This document shows positions 33,742 through 35,565 of a DNA stretch of 35,565 nt, in pieces; within the stretch, counting starts at the first letter, position 1, and each line of letters begins with the position of its first letter. Below the pieces are notes generated by a model. It saw nothing but the letters and a program-made list of their open reading frames with translations. It ran no database searches and was not told where the DNA came from. This DNA comes from a bacterium (GTDB lineage: Bacteria; Planctomycetota; Planctomycetia; Planctomycetales; Planctomycetaceae). The position numbers were made by a program, and so were the translations under genes. Location: NCBI GenBank assembly GCA_016124895.1, contig WGMU01000002.1:1-35565 (forward strand), read 5' to 3'.

Positions 33742-35261
33742 GCTTGCCACGGCACGGTCGAGTACGATGATCTGAACCGGCTGGTCGAACTGACTCACTA
33801 CCAGCCGGATACGAATGCTGTGGCCGGAGTTCCTGACCTCGACCTGTCGGACAATCCCAAGCTGGCTCAGTTCGAGTACGCGCTGCTGGCCAACGGCTCG
33901 CGGAGTGGCGTGAGCGAGCAGTTCTGGACGGACGGAGATGCGACGACGTCCGCGCCCGATCTCACGGACACGTACCTGTGGAACTACGACGCGGCGAACC
34001 GGCTGATTGACGAGGTGTTCTGGACGGACGCCGACAACACGAATCCAGACGGCAGCAATGCTCCGGTGTGGGATCCGTCTCTGGCGAGCCTGCCGGACAC
34101 GTCCCGGCCGCTGAGCGATTACCACGACAGCTACCGCTTCGACCTCGCCGGCAACCGCCTGGCCCGGTTTACGGATCTGGATCCGGCCGATCCAGCGAAC
34201 TTCAACGTCTGGCAGCAGGGCGATCTGGAACGCGACACGCGCTACGCCTACGACGCGAACGACCGTCTGGTCACGGAAACGCTCGACTTCACCACCGATG
34301 GATCAACGGTCGATGGCACCGTCGACCGCACGACGACGTACGAGTACGACAGCACACAGCAAATCGAAAAGGCGGTCCACGCCGGTGCTGCTACTCTCAA
34401 CTCTCAACTCTCAACTTTTCCTACAACCTGCAGGGCCGCCTGTCTCAGGCGGTCACGACTCAGTACGACGCTGCCACCGGCGACGCCACGCAGCAGTCAA
34501 CGGCGACGTACGAATACGGCACCGACGGCATCCGCATCCGCGCGACAAACGAAGTCGCGACCGAGCAGGATTCGCAGGCGCCGGGGCTGGAATTCCTCAG
34601 CCGGACCGAGACGGATTTCCTGATCGACGCGTCCAACAGCACCGGCTACCAGCAGGTGCTCGTCGAGCGGACTTGGGACGTCAATGCACTCGGCGACAGA
34701 ACGCTGGCCAGCCACAAGGTCTACACGCTCGGCCACGACGTCATCTCGCAGACGGAGATTGATCCCGCGACCGGCCAGCCGGGCGAGACCTACGTCCTGC
34801 TCTACGACGGCCACGGCTCAACGCGCCTGCTGACGGACGCGGACGGCAATGTGGCGAGCGTCAACGGCACGCCGCAGGTCTTCCACTACGACGTCTACGG
34901 AGCCGCCCTGGGCTTCACCGAATCCGCCGCCGCCACGAGCCTGCTCTACAGCGGCGAACAGTTCGACCAGCGCGTCCACTTGCAGTACCTCAGGGCGAGG
35001 TTCTACGACCAGGCCACGGGCCGGTTCAACCGCCTCGACCCGTTCTTCGGCAACGCCTCTGCACCAAGTTCGCTGAATAAGTATCTTTACGCCCATGACG
35101 ATCCAGTGAACAGTTGGGATCCGACAGGCCTCTTTAGCTTGATTGGGTTTTCATCGGCTAATGCGTCGTCCGCGAATTTGAATGCTCAGAAAGCCGCACC
35201 TGAGACCGCAATCCTTCCAAAATGCGGTTCTTCCTCCCTACGTCAACACAAGGATGGCTAG
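33742..35261 (+). pseudogene. RHS/YD-repeat gene, 5'-truncated and frame-interrupted
   Basis: Two adjoining frames give RHS/YD-repeat protein. The first (from ~33742) reads TVEYDDLNRLVELTHYQPDT, LWNYDAANRLIDEVFW, YRFDLAGNRLARFTDLD and RYAYDANDRLVTETLDF. Near 34393-34416 the frame changes. The second reads SYNLQGRLSQAVTTQYDAATG, YEYGTDGIRIRA, YVLLYDGHGSTRLLTDADG and the RHS core end LRARFYDQATGRFNRLDPFFG, AHDDPVNSWDPTGLFS. Only about 45 non-conserved residues follow DPTGL, so the toxin-like tip is short or missing. There is no start codon with a ribosome site near the first repeat, and the N-terminal part of an RHS protein is absent. It may be a displaced RHS tip, a decayed gene, or a gene switched off by slippage of the heptamer. 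Confidence 0.75.
34393..34416 (+). repeat. Heptanucleotide tandem repeat (ACTCTCA x 3.4) within the RHS gene
   Basis: ACTCTCA occurs at 34393, 34400 and 34407, with a partial fourth unit to 34416. It sits exactly where the RHS reading frame changes from the first to the second frame. One more unit (+7 bases) would join the two frames. Confidence 0.9.
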
Positions 35262-35500
35262 CACATGCGGGCGTACTTACTGGAAAGAGCGTAATTCAGA
35301 CGGCGCATTTCCATCTGAAGTGCAACGGGCTGTTCAAGTAAGCCGCTGTCGCGGCGTGTTGTTGGTTGTGGATTTGGTGTGCGTGCGTGGAGTTTATCCG
35401 GCTGAGTTGTTGGGGGCCAGTTGCTGAGGGTGTGCCAGGTTTTTCTGTCAGGGCGTCAGGGGACGCTCGCCATCTCTTTCTCTGACAGGAGAACCACATC

Positions 35501-35565
35501 ATGTCCGGAAGAAACAGCCAGCCTTCACCCGACCGTCAGCCGCCCTCGGAACGTCAGGCGTCAGC
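35501..35565 (+). CDS. Start of an unidentified gene, 3' partial
   Basis: ATG 35501 has AGGAG about eight bases upstream, and the 21 readable codons (MSGRNSQPSPDRQPPSERQA) have no stop. The hydrophilic, Ser/Pro/Gln/Arg-rich start is not diagnostic. The 239-base gap before it holds no other gene; CTGTCAG (35445-35451) and CTGACAG (35482-35488) form a 7-bp inverted repeat whose right arm ends directly at the ribosome site. Confidence 0.5.
   Translation, partial: MSGRNSQPSPDRQPPSERQAS

Overview
The window is about 60% GC, densely coded on both strands, and almost certainly comes from a planctomycete (Planctomycetaceae-like). The evidence is the gene content: a DUF1549/DUF1553 cytochrome-associated protein, several exported Gfo/Idh/MocA oxidoreductases with twin-arginine (Tat) leaders, ThuA-fold proteins, a DUF1080 (3-keto-disaccharide hydrolase) protein, Tat-exported TIM-barrel isomerase-like proteins, and a large RTX-repeat surface protein with a degenerate LEPR-xLL N-terminal motif. 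No rRNA, tRNA, CRISPR array or complete prophage was seen.

Layout. 1-2746: 3' part of a PSCyt1/DUF1549/DUF1553 gene. 3159-5464: an SDR/thioester-reductase-like gene ending in a clear intrinsic terminator, convergent with a PRPP-synthetase gene that has a good promoter. 5836-8826: a ~996-residue RTX protein (minus), preceded by a structured leader resembling part of a glycine riboswitch. 9122-12240: threonine synthase, a membrane protein, a DUF3293 protein and a small BamE-like protein. 12336-14909: CbiQ, CbiM with a fused PDGLE-type tail, and a secreted ThuA protein. 15294-19078: membrane-fusion adaptor with two C-terminal EF-hands, an FtsX/MacB-type permease and a LOG-family nucleotide phosphoribohydrolase. 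19258-30921: a carbohydrate-type region with three Gfo/Idh/MocA oxidoreductases, ThuA, DUF1080, an SGNH hydrolase, two TIM-barrel proteins, an ArsC-like protein, an MFS transporter and a previously easy-to-miss 35-residue membrane peptide. 31069-33586: a DoxX-like protein with a large insertion and an ApbE flavin transferase. 33742-35261: a 5'-truncated, frame-interrupted RHS/YD-repeat gene whose frame break lies on a 7-base tandem repeat. 35501-end: the start of another gene.

How the genes may work together (inference). Gfo/Idh/MocA dehydrogenases that oxidise sugar hydroxyls, DUF1080 proteins that cleave 3-keto-glycosides, ThuA-fold proteins and TIM-barrel isomerase/lyase-like proteins are known or suspected partners in oxidative (3-keto) glycoside degradation. 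Here most carry Sec or Tat leaders, suggesting that part of such a pathway acts outside the cytoplasm.

Between the genes at 19-24 kb lie several families of palindromic repeats: a paired 34-bp inverted repeat that fills the space between two convergent genes, a perfect 24-bp hairpin, a 77-bp hairpin element present twice, and a pair of oppositely oriented 27-bp hairpins. They look like REP/BIME or MITE-type elements.
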